DNA of 64,000 nucleotides, from contig NC_020504.1 in the NCBI RefSeq assembly GCF_000349325.1, forward strand, positions 6,048,053 to 6,112,052, given 5' to 3'. The position numbers and the translations under genes are program-made. Positions within the stretch are counted from its first letter, which is position 1. Every line of letters begins with the position of its first letter. This DNA is from Streptomyces davaonensis JCM 4913. Its GTDB lineage: Bacteria; Actinomycetota; Actinomycetes; Streptomycetales; Streptomycetaceae. The notes beneath the pieces were generated by a model. That model was not told the origin of the DNA and did not search any database. It worked only from the letters and a program-made list of their open reading frames with translations. Of the stretch, positions 26,097 to 34,158 are shown one piece after another.

Positions 26097-27413
26097 GTGC
26101 CGCGTCAGCTCCCGCTCGGGGAAGTCACCCGTGCGACGTTCCGGGGGCTCGGCGGCCGACTGCGGGAGTGGCCCCGACTGCGCACCACCGCCGCCCTGTT
26201 CACCACGATGTCCGCGCTCGCCGCAACCTCCCTGGTCTCCGCCCCCTCGGTCGCCGAGCCCTTCGCGGCGGCGCCCTGCGCCCTGAAGCGCACCGACGCC
26301 CACCACTCGGAGGGCCTGGACACCTGGAACGCCGCCTATCCGCGCCCGTCCACCTCGCTGGACGCGGTGATGGTCTTCCTGTCCTTCCCCGACTCGCTCC
26401 CGCTGACCAGCCCCGCCGAGCTGACCGCGGACCACTTCCCGACCACGAGCCGTTTCTTCGAACGCGCCTCCTACGGCCGTTTCGCCTTGCGCCCGCACCC
26501 GCTCCGGGACTGGATCCGGATGCCCCGCCCTTCCACGGCGTACGCCATACAGCGCGACTGGAACCCGGCGCACCGGACCGCCTATCTGCGCGACGCCCTC
26601 TCGGCGGCCGACAGCCGGGTGGACTTCTCGCGCTATGACGTCGTCTACTTCGTCGCCGACCCGGACGCGCCCGGGGTGGACTCCGACGCCACGAAAGTCG
26701 TCAACCTGGACGCCCCGCTGAGCGCCGACGGTGCCGAGATCCGCCGGGTGGTCACGGTCTTCGAGCAGCATCCCCCGGACCGTCTCGTCCTCGCCCACGA
26801 GACGGGCCATGTCTTCGACCTGCCGGACCTCTACCACCGCCCGGTGGACGGTCAGGGCGACTGGGACACCCACGTGGGCGACTGGGACCTGATGGGCAGC
26901 CAGTTCGGGCTCGCCCCCGACCTGTTCGCCTGGCACAAGTGGAAGCTCGGCTGGCTGAATCCCCGCCAGGTGACCTGTGTCCGGGAACGGGGCGGCAGGC
27001 GGCTCACCCTGGAGCCCCTCGGGGCCGGGCCCGGTGTCGCGGTGGCCGGCTTGGCGGGGGCGCCCGCCTTCGGCCTCGGCGGCGGCACCAAGCTCGCGGT
27101 GGTGCGCACCGGCGCGGACAGCGCGCTCGCCTTCGAGGCGCGCGGCCGGGTCGGCAACGACGCGGAGGCCTGCCGGGACGGCGTCCTCGTCTACCGCGTG
27201 AGCAGCGGCGCCGAGTCCGGCCGCGGCCCGGTCGAGGTCATCGACGCCCACCCCCGCACCGAGGCCTGCTGGGAGGACTCCGTCTACCCGGCCCTGGCAG
27301 ACGCCCCCGTCGGCCTGGGCGAGAGCTTCACGGTGCCGGGGGAGGGGGTCCGGGTGGAGGTGGAGGGGAGGACGGCTTCGGGGGCCTGGACGGTGCGGAT
27401 CGTTACGGGGTAG
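26097..27413 (+). CDS. Secreted M6-family metalloprotease
   Basis: A 438-residue exported protein. A signal peptide with a long n-region (hydrophobic core about 32-50, AAPSVAEPFAA) is followed by a gluzincin-type domain with LAHETGHVFDLPDLY (HExxH). The downstream DWDLMGSQ and FAWHKWKLGWL are typical of M6 immune-inhibitor-A-like peptidases. The C-terminal 150 residues are beta-rich. Probably an extracellular protease. The GTG at 26097 has ggagg 5 nt upstream. Confidence 0.83.
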   Translation: MPRQLPLGEVTRATFRGLGGRLREWPRLRTTAALFTTMSALAATSLVSAPSVAEPFAAAPCALKRTDAHHSEGLDTWNAAYPRPSTSLDAVMVFLSFPDSLPLTSPAELTADHFPTTSRFFERASYGRFALRPHPLRDWIRMPRPSTAYAIQRDWNPAHRTAYLRDALSAADSRVDFSRYDVVYFVADPDAPGVDSDATKVVNLDAPLSADGAEIRRVVTVFEQHPPDRLVLAHETGHVFDLPDLYHRPVDGQGDWDTHVGDWDLMGSQFGLAPDLFAWHKWKLGWLNPRQVTCVRERGGRRLTLEPLGAGPGVAVAGLAGAPAFGLGGGTKLAVVRTGADSALAFEARGRVGNDAEACRDGVLVYRVSSGAESGRGPVEVIDAHPRTEACWEDSVYPALADAPVGLGESFTVPGEGVRVEVEGRTASGAWTVRIVTG

Positions 27414-27434
27414 GCGGCGGCTTCTGCACGTACG

Positions 27435-27468
27435 TGAAAGGCCCCTCGCTCTCGCGAGGGGCCTTTCA
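27435..27468. terminator. Bidirectional terminator (M6 protease / tRNA-Lys copy 3)
   Basis: A near-perfect 15-bp stem (tgaaaggcccctcgc / gcgaggggcctttca) lies between the convergent protease and tRNA genes. Confidence 0.85.
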
Positions 27469-27474
27469 GTGTCG

Positions 27475-27548
27475 TGCGCCGCCAGGGACTCGAACCCCGG
27501 ACCCGCTGATTAAGAGTCAGCTGCTCTAACCAACTGAGCTAGCGGCGC
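27475..27548 (-). tRNA. tRNA-Lys (anticodon CUU), copy 3
   Basis: The third identical 74-nt tRNA-Lys. Its 14-bp upstream flank (27549-27562) is identical to that of copy 1 (8423-8436), pointing to duplication of a larger unit. The preceding protein gene on the same strand ends inside its first bases. Confidence 0.97.
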
Positions 27549-28108
27549 CTGCTGACGTCGTAGACCTTAGCATCATGGTCGGCGGGAGGAAAAATCGATA
27601 TCCGCACGGCCGCGCGGGCCGCCCGGACGGCCGCCCAGAGCAGGATCTCGGGGCCCGGCAGCCAGGGGTGGCGGGTGTCCGGGGCCACTAACCAGCGGGA
27701 GCCGGAGGGGGCGGGCGCGGGGGCGCCGGACGGGGCCGGGACGGTCACCGCGTCGCCGTTGCCGTGGCACAGCAGGGGCGGGATGTTCTCGGTGCGGCCG
27801 AACTCCTCCCAGCCGAGCAGCGAGGGCAGCCGCTGGGCCGTGCCGGGGCCGGCGAACAGCAGCATCCGGCCCCGGAACACCGCCACCGGGCTGGAACCCG
27901 GGCCGTCGTCCCAGAGCCGGTCGAGCATCCGGCGCCCGAACATCGCGGGGGTGCTCACCACGTCGAACACGGTTCCGCAGGGCAGGACGACGGGGGCGTC
28001 CGGCCGTTCCTCCCAGAACGCCAGGGTGGTGCGCGGATACGTTCCTGCCGAGGCCAGCCAGGCGGCTCCGTCCGGGGTGACGCCCGTGGCGTCGAGGCAA
28101 CTGCTCAT
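27539..28108 (-). CDS. Hypothetical protein, possibly primase/polymerase-like domain
   Basis: A 189-residue protein. I recognise it as a conserved Streptomyces protein sometimes annotated as a bifunctional DNA primase/polymerase N-terminal domain (VVLPCGTVFDVVS, FGRRMLDRLWDDGPGS, PPLLCHGNGDAVTVP and DTRHPWLPGPEILLWA). The catalytic acidic triad of PrimPol enzymes is not obvious, so the activity is doubtful. The ATG at 28108 is the likely start. The TAG stop lies in the tRNA-Lys 5' end, so gene and tRNA overlap by 10 bp and may share a transcript. Confidence 0.6.
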   Translation of the reverse strand: MSSCLDATGVTPDGAAWLASAGTYPRTTLAFWEERPDAPVVLPCGTVFDVVSTPAMFGRRMLDRLWDDGPGSSPVAVFRGRMLLFAGPGTAQRLPSLLGWEEFGRTENIPPLLCHGNGDAVTVPAPSGAPAPAPSGSRWLVAPDTRHPWLPGPEILLWAAVRAARAAVRISIFPPADHDAKVYDVSRRR

Positions 28109-28244
28109 GACCACCAGATGTACCGGCTGTGAGCGTTCCCTCTCGGAGGGTTGCCGGAATCCGGGACAGGGGCGGGTGGGAGGGAGTATCTTGCCCGTTT
28201 CTTGCCCGTCTGGCATATGCCGCGGCCGCGGCTGCCGCCGTGCC

Positions 28245-28613
28245 TCACACGGGGTCGACGTGCTCCCGGCCCTCGACCGCCCCGCGCAGCAGGTCTCTGC
28301 CGAACTCGACCATCTTCTTGGCGTAGTCCTCGGTCCACTCCGCCCGCTCGGCGATGTCCGCGGTGGTCAGCCGGTCGAAGCGCCGTGGGTCGGCGAGCTG
28401 GGCCGCCGCGACGGCCTGGAACTCCACGGCACGGTCGGCCGCCGCCCGGAACGCGAGCGTCAGCTCGGTGGCCCGCGCCAGCAGCTCCCGGGGGTCGTCC
28501 ATCGACTCCAGGTCGAAGAAGTGCTCCGGGTCGGCCGCCGCCTGCGTGGGCTCGAAGAGCAGGGGCGCGGGGCGTAGCCGCGGTTCGTTCCGACGCGGCG
28601 TGGGCTCCGCCAT
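28245..28613 (-). CDS. Conserved hypothetical helical protein
   Basis: A 122-residue, charged, mostly helical protein without signal or membrane segments. The N-terminal 30 residues are Pro/Arg-rich; the core (DPRELLARATELTLAFRAAADRAVEFQ...) looks like an antiparallel helical bundle. The ATG at 28613 has an excellent gaggagg site. No function recognised. It is followed by a gap and then the primase-like gene on the same strand. Confidence 0.7.
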   Translation of the reverse strand: MAEPTPRRNEPRLRPAPLLFEPTQAAADPEHFFDLESMDDPRELLARATELTLAFRAAADRAVEFQAVAAAQLADPRRFDRLTTADIAERAEWTEDYAKKMVEFGRDLLRGAVEGREHVDPV

Positions 28614-28838
28614 GTCTTCTCCTCCTCGTACGTCAGTGATGACCCCGGTGAATCGGGCCACCGTCCATTGTCTCGCGCCCACGCAAGAGGGCCTCGAACC
28701 CCAGGTCAGCCCCTCCAGGCCACCTTGTGTTCCGCCAACTGCACACATTGGCTGCCTCCGGCGGCGTGCCGGACTCCGTCCGGCGGGCGGGGCGGCGTCG
28801 GGCCGGCCGCCCGTTGCCGGACGCGCGGTGCCACACGG

Positions 28839-30173
28839 TCACGGCCGCCAGGGCACCCGGTGCTCGGCCAGTCGCGCCAGCACCGCATGGTTCGCCTCCC
28901 AGCCGTCAGGGAACTTCACCACCGTTCCGAGCTGGACCGGTTCCGTCGACGGATAGTCGTCCAGGAGGTCGCTCACGCCTGCTCGGCAGATCATGATGCA
29001 GGCGTGGCGGTGGCGGGAGGCCAGGACGCAGAGGCGGCCCGTCTCCAGGTGGAAGGCGGTGGCGTCGGGGCGACCGGACAGGGGGTGCAGGACCACCGTG
29101 ACGTCGTACTCGCGGCCCTGGAGGCGGTTCGCCGTGTCGACGGTGACGTCGTGGACGCCCAGGTCCGCCAGCGCCGCCCGGACCGCCGCCGCCTGGTCGC
29201 GGTGCGCGGTGCCGACGGCGACCCGCTCCGCGGTCAGCGGCGCCGGGTCCGGCGAGCGCTCCGACGTGGCCGCGCCACCCCGGTCGAGCAGCCGCCGTAC
29301 GACCGCCGCCACCGCGCTCACCGCCTCCGGGTCCGTGCGCGGGGTGTGCCGGGCGGGCAGCTCCAGCAGGCCCCAGCCGGACTCGGCCGCCTCGTCGATC
29401 ACACGATCCGGCCCTGAACCGTCGGAGGGGACGGCGAAGGTGAGGCGGCGGTCGTCGTGGCCGGTGCCGCTGCGGAAGGGCGTGTACGGGTAGAACGCGT
29501 CCGAGACCAGTGGCGCCGCCGATGCCGGCAGCCGCCAGGACACCGGCAGCCTGTGCTGGGGCAGCTCGGGATTGTGTGCGAGCAGGGTCGTCACCGCGGA
29601 GCCCGAGGGGTCGTACGACAGGCCCGCCCACTGGTCGCTGCCGACGATCGCGAACGGGTCCAGCTGGCCCGGGTCGCCCACGAACAGCGCCCGCTCGAAC
29701 AGCCCGGCCACGGCCAGCAGCGCGTCCGAGCGCATCTGGTACGCCTCGTCCACGATCGCGTGCCGCCACGGCTCGTCGACCTTCACATGCGCCCACTTCG
29801 CGGCCGTGGAGAGGGTGACCGGGAGGCCGGTCAGGTCGGCCGCCTTCGCGGACTTGCGGACGTTCGGCAGGCCGTCCAGCGCCTTGTCGTACGGGTCGGC
29901 GTCGCTGCTGTGCAGGCGGCCCACCGGCAGGTCCGGGTTCTTCTCGGCGAGGCGCAGCACCAGGTCGTCGACCTGGGCGTTGGTCTGCGCCACCACCATC
30001 AGCGGGCGCCCCGCCTCGGCCAGTTCCAGCGCCGCGCGCACCACCAGCGTGGACTTCCCGGCACCGGGCGGGGAGTCCACGACGACGCCGCGATGGGTGC
30101 CGTGCAGGGTGTCGGCGAGGATCGCGTCGGTGGCCTGCGCGGCGGCCGCGCCCGGATCGAACACGGCGGTCAC
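28839..30173 (-). CDS. Superfamily 1 (SF1B-like) DNA/RNA helicase
   Basis: A 444-residue helicase with a complete motif set: Walker A DSPPGAGKST (about 33-42), Walker B/DExx IVDEAYQM, motif III FVGDPGQLDPF, motif IV VSWRLP, motif V TANRLQGREYDV and motif VI LASRHRHAC. It is the last gene of a three-gene operon with an unknown protein and a RecB-like nuclease, suggesting joint DNA processing. The GTG start overlaps the upstream stop by 4 bp (GTGA). It is shorter than classical UvrD or RecD enzymes and has no fused nuclease domain. Confidence 0.85.
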   Translation of the reverse strand: MTAVFDPGAAAAQATDAILADTLHGTHRGVVVDSPPGAGKSTLVVRAALELAEAGRPLMVVAQTNAQVDDLVLRLAEKNPDLPVGRLHSSDADPYDKALDGLPNVRKSAKAADLTGLPVTLSTAAKWAHVKVDEPWRHAIVDEAYQMRSDALLAVAGLFERALFVGDPGQLDPFAIVGSDQWAGLSYDPSGSAVTTLLAHNPELPQHRLPVSWRLPASAAPLVSDAFYPYTPFRSGTGHDDRRLTFAVPSDGSGPDRVIDEAAESGWGLLELPARHTPRTDPEAVSAVAAVVRRLLDRGGAATSERSPDPAPLTAERVAVGTAHRDQAAAVRAALADLGVHDVTVDTANRLQGREYDVTVVLHPLSGRPDATAFHLETGRLCVLASRHRHACIMICRAGVSDLLDDYPSTEPVQLGTVVKFPDGWEANHAVLARLAEHRVPWRP

Positions 30174-31756
30174 AGCACGTCCTCCTCGGTGAGCTGATCG
30201 GCGGCCTCCGGTACGGCCTCACCGGGCGGTCCGCCGTGCGTCCACGGGGTCTGCTCAGGGTCGGGCAGCTTCGCCCCGCCCCGCTGCTCGTGTTCGAACA
30301 GCGTGAAGCAGATCCGGTCGCCCTTCTCCGGCACGGACCCCTCCTCGGGCTCCTTGCCGCGGCCCATCTTGTCCAGGACCCGCAGGGTCAGCTGATCGCC
30401 GTCGGCCTCGACGAGCTCCGCGGACTGCGGCTTTCCGCCCAGCGAGCGGTACACCTTGACCCGCTCGGCGAGCTGCGGCCGGTCCTCGGTGTGCACGGTG
30501 ACCAGCGGGCGCGGGCTCGGCCGTTTGCCCTCGCCGTACGCCATGACGACATCCGTGACCTCACCCACGAACGCCTCCCCGGCCAGCCGCCGTCCGGCCA
30601 TCACCAGCGGGTCGTCGAGGGCCTCCTGGGCGTCGAGGCGGGCCTGCTCGCGCTCGCGCGAGGCGAGCTTGTTCGCCGCCGTCACCGCGTCGTCGCGGCG
30701 CGGCTGCGGGGGCTCGCCGGCGGTGATCCTGTCGCGGTGGGCGGTGAACGACCAGCGGTCGCGCGTCCACCGCTCCTCGACATGGGCACCAGGAGGCAGC
30801 TCCCGCAGCAGGTCGAGGCCCTGCCACACCGCGTCCCAGGTGGGGCGCATGCACTTCTCGACCATCGCGCGGATCTCCTGCTCGGTCGCCGTGAGCCCGG
30901 CGAGCCGGTCGTCGGCCTCCAGGCCGTCCTCGGCGGCGGCGAGCGCGGTGCGGGCGCGGTCGTAGCGCTCCAGGGCGGGGGCGAGCAGCTTGTTGTCGAA
31001 CGCAGGGTCGGTGGCCGGTCCCGCGGGCGGGCACAGCAACTGGCCCCGGTCGTCGCGCGCCAGCTCCGCGCGCAGGGCGGCCTCGGCGCCGGTCCCGCCC
31101 TGCGGCGGGTCGATCCAGGACAGCAGCGCCCCGAGGTGCTGGTCCTCCAGGGTGGACTGCCCGGTTGCCCAGTGCCTCGCCAGTACGTCCGTCATGGCCA
31201 GCAGCAGCGAGGAGCCGGGCACCCGGGACCGCTCGCCGTACTGCGTCAGCCAGCGCCCCAGCAGCGGGACCCGGGGCGGCGCCGGGTACGGGGTCTCCGG
31301 GTCCTGTTCCGCCGTACGCCTGAAGCGCATCGAGCGGCCGAGCAGCCGGACGTACTCCAGGCCCGCGCGGCTCGGGACGATCAGCTGGGCCGCGTCCGCG
31401 CACAGGTCGACCTCGACCTTGACCCGCTTGCCGGTCTCCGGGTCGGTGTCGGTGCGCTCGGCCGCCTCGACGACCTCCGCGTGCGCCTCGATGTGCGGCA
31501 GGACGACATCGGCGAGGTCGGCCAGGAACGCGAACCGCAGATCACGGTCGCGCGGCTGCGGCACGACCAGCAGCCGGGGCGCGTCCCGCTCGGTCCCGAC
31601 CAGCGCACCGAGCGGCGCACCGGCCTCACCGGCAGTGGTGAGCGGCACGAACACCAGCGGCCGCTCGGACAGATGCCGATGCCGCACGGTGGCCGACGGC
31701 TGCGCCCGGCCGGTGCTGATGGCTTCGAGGCGGGCGAGAGTGGTGATCAGCGACAC
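30170..31756 (-). CDS. Uncharacterised protein of helicase-nuclease operon
   Basis: A 528-residue protein I cannot assign. The N-terminal half is beta-rich (RPLVFVPLTTAGEAGAPLGALVG), the middle is charged and helical, and the C-terminal part (about 425-505) looks like a small beta-barrel (VGEVTDVVMAYGEGKRPSPRPLVTVHTEDRPQL, split here for description). There is no signal or membrane segment and no catalytic motif I can name. It is coupled to the helicase by a GTGA overlap and to a tiny linker ORF upstream. The start is the GTG at 31756; a long GC-rich extension upstream is a shadow of the nuclease gene. It may bridge nuclease and helicase (inference). Confidence 0.75.
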   Translation of the reverse strand: MSLITTLARLEAISTGRAQPSATVRHRHLSERPLVFVPLTTAGEAGAPLGALVGTERDAPRLLVVPQPRDRDLRFAFLADLADVVLPHIEAHAEVVEAAERTDTDPETGKRVKVEVDLCADAAQLIVPSRAGLEYVRLLGRSMRFRRTAEQDPETPYPAPPRVPLLGRWLTQYGERSRVPGSSLLLAMTDVLARHWATGQSTLEDQHLGALLSWIDPPQGGTGAEAALRAELARDDRGQLLCPPAGPATDPAFDNKLLAPALERYDRARTALAAAEDGLEADDRLAGLTATEQEIRAMVEKCMRPTWDAVWQGLDLLRELPPGAHVEERWTRDRWSFTAHRDRITAGEPPQPRRDDAVTAANKLASREREQARLDAQEALDDPLVMAGRRLAGEAFVGEVTDVVMAYGEGKRPSPRPLVTVHTEDRPQLAERVKVYRSLGGKPQSAELVEADGDQLTLRVLDKMGRGKEPEEGSVPEKGDRICFTLFEHEQRGGAKLPDPEQTPWTHGGPPGEAVPEAADQLTEEDVL

Positions 31757-31884
31757 GGGACGGCCTCCCGGGTGGCGAGGGCGGCCTTGGCTCGCGGGTG
31801 TGCGGACTCGTGCGGTTCCGCTACGGCAGGGGCGGCGGGGCCGTGGGCTGCTGCCGGGACGGCGCCGGTGGTGATCAGGGACAC
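31747..31884 (-). CDS. Small linker ORF (45 codons) from a duplicated gene junction
   Basis: A GTG-started 45-residue Ala/Pro-rich frame. Its GTG overlaps the nuclease stop (gtgtccctga) and its own stop overlaps the GTG of the 528-residue gene (gtgtcgctga). Its first residues (SLITT) repeat the start of the following protein, and its end (ATREAVPC) repeats the end of the nuclease (GTREAVAC). A duplication with a 128-bp period would create it. It may be translated to keep ribosomes coupled; no independent function is claimed. Confidence 0.5.
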   Translation of the reverse strand: MSLITTGAVPAAAHGPAAPAVAEPHESAHPRAKAALATREAVPCR

Positions 31885-31907
31885 GCGACCGCCTCCCGGG
31901 TACCGAG
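31747..31907 (-). repeat. Direct duplication of a gene junction (about 128-bp period)
   Basis: Two near-identical segments, 31747-31779 and 31875-31907, each carry gcctcccgggt preceded by gtgatcag-gacacg and followed by -cgagggc. They place a stop/GTG overlap at both ends of the linker ORF. Confidence 0.8.
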
Positions 31908-33071
31908 GGCCTCGGCGCGGAGGTGGGCCGCTCTGCGCAGGGCCGCCACGGCCGGGTCGGCGGGGTCGCCCGATGTGCCGTGGGCCGCCGACAGGACGTC
32001 CTCGACCGTGGCCAGGTCGCCCAGGTCGGCGCGGGCCGAGCGGCCGAGGGAGGTGACCGCGCCTGCCTCGCGGGAGCGGTCGCGGCAGTGGAAGGCCAGT
32101 TCGCAGGCGGACAGGCACTCGGGGGCATAGGTCGCCGGGACCGATTCCACCGCGGCCGTCAGCTCGGTGGCGGGCAGGGCGGGGTCGAAGCAGGTGCCCT
32201 CGGGGAGCGCGTCGGCGATGTCCTCGATCCGGGTGAGCCGGACCAGCTGACGGGCGGTCACCGCGCGCTGCTTGCGGATGTCGACGGCGGAGGCGGTGGG
32301 CTGGTTGGAGAAGTCCTTGGGGCAGACGAGGAGGATGCGGTGGCGTACGCGCGGGGGCGGGTCGTTTTCGGCGAGGCGGGCGGCCACCTGCTCCAGTGCC
32401 AGCACGTACACCGCCGCCTGGCGGGCCGCCGCGCCCACCTTCGCCGGGTCCGCCGAGCCGTCCAGCATCGGGAAGGACTTGATCTCCACGACCGTCCAGC
32501 TGCCGTCGGGGTGCACCACCACCGCGTCCGGCTCCAGGAACGCGGGCGAACCCGCGACGTCCAGCGCCAGCATCGGGTGGTCCAGCAGCGTCCAGGAGCC
32601 CGGCGCCTCGACCGCCTCGCGCAGCGCGAGCGCCGTACGGGCCGTGCGGCCCTCCGGGCCCGTCGCGGCGAGGTCGGGCACACGCGCGCGGGTGGGCGGT
32701 TCCGCCGCACGGTCCAGCCTGGCGTGCACCAGCCGCAGCAGTTCGGCGCCGCCGTCCGCCTTGACCTTCGCCTCGAAAGCGTTGCCCCGTGTGAGGGCGA
32801 ACTGGGACTGCCCGAAGGCCGAGGGCGCGCCCAGCGCGCTCGCCAGCGCCGTCTTGTTCACCCCGGCGCCGTCCAGGATCGCGCGCCGTCTGCACCCGGG
32901 GTTGGCGGCGAGGGCGGCCAGGGCGCGGGCGTCCAGCGCCTTGGCCGCTACCTCGGGACCGCGCAGCTCAGCGAGCCGTTGCCGGAGCGCCGTCCCCCGC
33001 GTCCGTGGGGGAGGCACCCGGTTCGGCTCCGGGCTCGAACCGTGACTCGCGCTGCCGTGGAAATCGCTCAC
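31875..33071 (-). CDS. RecB-like PD-(D/E)XK nuclease with probable Fe-S cluster
   Basis: A 398-residue protein with the nuclease core LEPDAVVVHPDG...VVEIKSFP (Asp and Glu-x-Lys) and a downstream RQAAVYVLALEQ helix typical of RecB-family nucleases. Four cysteines fit the Cas4/AddB-type Fe-S arrangement: one N-terminal (Cys60, NPGCRRR) and three C-terminal (Cys319, 323 and 329, CLSACELAFHC). First gene of an operon ending with an SF1 helicase. The start is uncertain: GTG at 33071 is used, while GTG (33095) and TTG (33101) are open and none has a clear ribosome site. The 5' part overlaps the PAP2 gene by 104 bp. Confidence 0.8.
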   Translation of the reverse strand: MSDFHGSASHGSSPEPNRVPPPRTRGTALRQRLAELRGPEVAAKALDARALAALAANPGCRRRAILDGAGVNKTALASALGAPSAFGQSQFALTRGNAFEAKVKADGGAELLRLVHARLDRAAEPPTRARVPDLAATGPEGRTARTALALREAVEAPGSWTLLDHPMLALDVAGSPAFLEPDAVVVHPDGSWTVVEIKSFPMLDGSADPAKVGAAARQAAVYVLALEQVAARLAENDPPPRVRHRILLVCPKDFSNQPTASAVDIRKQRAVTARQLVRLTRIEDIADALPEGTCFDPALPATELTAAVESVPATYAPECLSACELAFHCRDRSREAGAVTSLGRSARADLGDLATVEDVLSAAHGTSGDPADPAVAALRRAAHLRAEALGTREAVACP

Positions 33072-33969
33072 CCGCGGAAGTCTGGCATCCGCCACTGACA
33101 ATCGAGGCTTCTGCGGCGGGAGATGCGGCCGAGGACGCCGTGCCGGTCGCCTCGGAGGACGCCCGTGCCGAGCTCGCCGCGACCAGCGAGCCGCGGCCCT
33201 CGAAGCGCGCCCGGACCCGGTCGGCGCAGCGCAGGACGTAAGGCGTGAGCAGCAGTCCGGCGCCCATCACGGCCACGCCCGCGACCGCGTCGAGGAAGTA
33301 GTGGTTCGCGGTGCCCATGACCACGATCACCGTCACCGTCGGATAGACGACCGCGGCGATTTTCGTGAGGCGGTTCCCGCCGTACCGCCACAGCATCACC
33401 CCGCACCACAGCGCCCAGCCGCAGTGCAGGCTCGGCATCGCCGCGTACTGGTTGGTCAGTCCGCCGAGGCCCTTCGGGGCGCTGGCGTCGCCGCCCCACC
33501 AGCCGTACGAGCTGTAGTAGGCCATCGTGTCCACGAAGCCGTAGGTCGGGGAGAGCAGCCGGGGCGGGCAGGTCGGCAGCAGGGTGAAGCCGATCAGGCC
33601 GATGAAGGTGGACGTCATCAGCCAGGTGCGGGCGACGCGGTAGTGCACGGCGCGGGACCGGAAGACCCAGACCAGGATCACCGGGGTGACCAGATAGTGC
33701 AGCGAGGCGTACCAGAAGTCCGCCGGCACGCCCAGCCAGGGCTCGCGGGTGAAGAGACGGTTCAGCGGGTTCTCGGCGTTGAGGAACAGCAGCTTCTCGA
33801 CACGCAGGATCGCCAGGCCGTGGTCCACGGCCGAGGTGACGTCGCCGCGAGCCAGGAGCCGGCCCGCCGAGTAACACGCGTACACCAGAAGGATCAGCGG
33901 CAGCTCCGTCCACCAGCGCAGGCGGTTTCGTGGTGCCGCCAAAAGGCCTGGTGTCTCGGCGTGCGGCAT
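32968..33969 (-). CDS. PAP2 superfamily membrane phosphatase
   Basis: A 333-residue membrane protein with about six helices. The catalytic motifs are MPSLHCGWALW and a later GTANHYFLDAVAG; the first KxxxxxxRP motif is less clear, as is common in the inositolphosphotransferase-like branch. It would act on a lipid phosphate or phospho-alcohol at the membrane. The C-terminal 80 residues are Ala/Ser-rich and disordered and overlap the start of the nuclease gene by about 100 bp on the same strand, so either the tail is real or the nuclease start lies downstream. A gggagg site precedes the ATG. Confidence 0.85.
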   Translation of the reverse strand: MPHAETPGLLAAPRNRLRWWTELPLILLVYACYSAGRLLARGDVTSAVDHGLAILRVEKLLFLNAENPLNRLFTREPWLGVPADFWYASLHYLVTPVILVWVFRSRAVHYRVARTWLMTSTFIGLIGFTLLPTCPPRLLSPTYGFVDTMAYYSSYGWWGGDASAPKGLGGLTNQYAAMPSLHCGWALWCGVMLWRYGGNRLTKIAAVVYPTVTVIVVMGTANHYFLDAVAGVAVMGAGLLLTPYVLRCADRVRARFEGRGSLVAASSARASSEATGTASSAASPAAEASIVSGGCQTSAGERFPRQRESRFEPGAEPGASPTDAGDGAPATAR

Positions 33970-34158
33970 CCGATCGCCTCCCCCTTCTCGTTGTGGCGCC
34001 GGTTGCCCGGACAGGCCACCTTACGGTGCTCGTGCACGCCTCCGCAGGGCGCCCTGGCCCTGATAGACGCAGAGATCGCCCCTCGGGTTGCCCCCTCACA
34101 GGGTGCGGGATGATGGATGGGCTCCGCCTCGCATATTCCTGGAAAGGCTCTGGACCTC

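Noticed and set aside
31757..32128. N-terminal extension of the 528-residue protein
   Set aside because: The extension is Pro/Arg-rich, runs antiparallel in frame to the nuclease gene and has no start signal; the GTG at 31756 is at a stop/start overlap.
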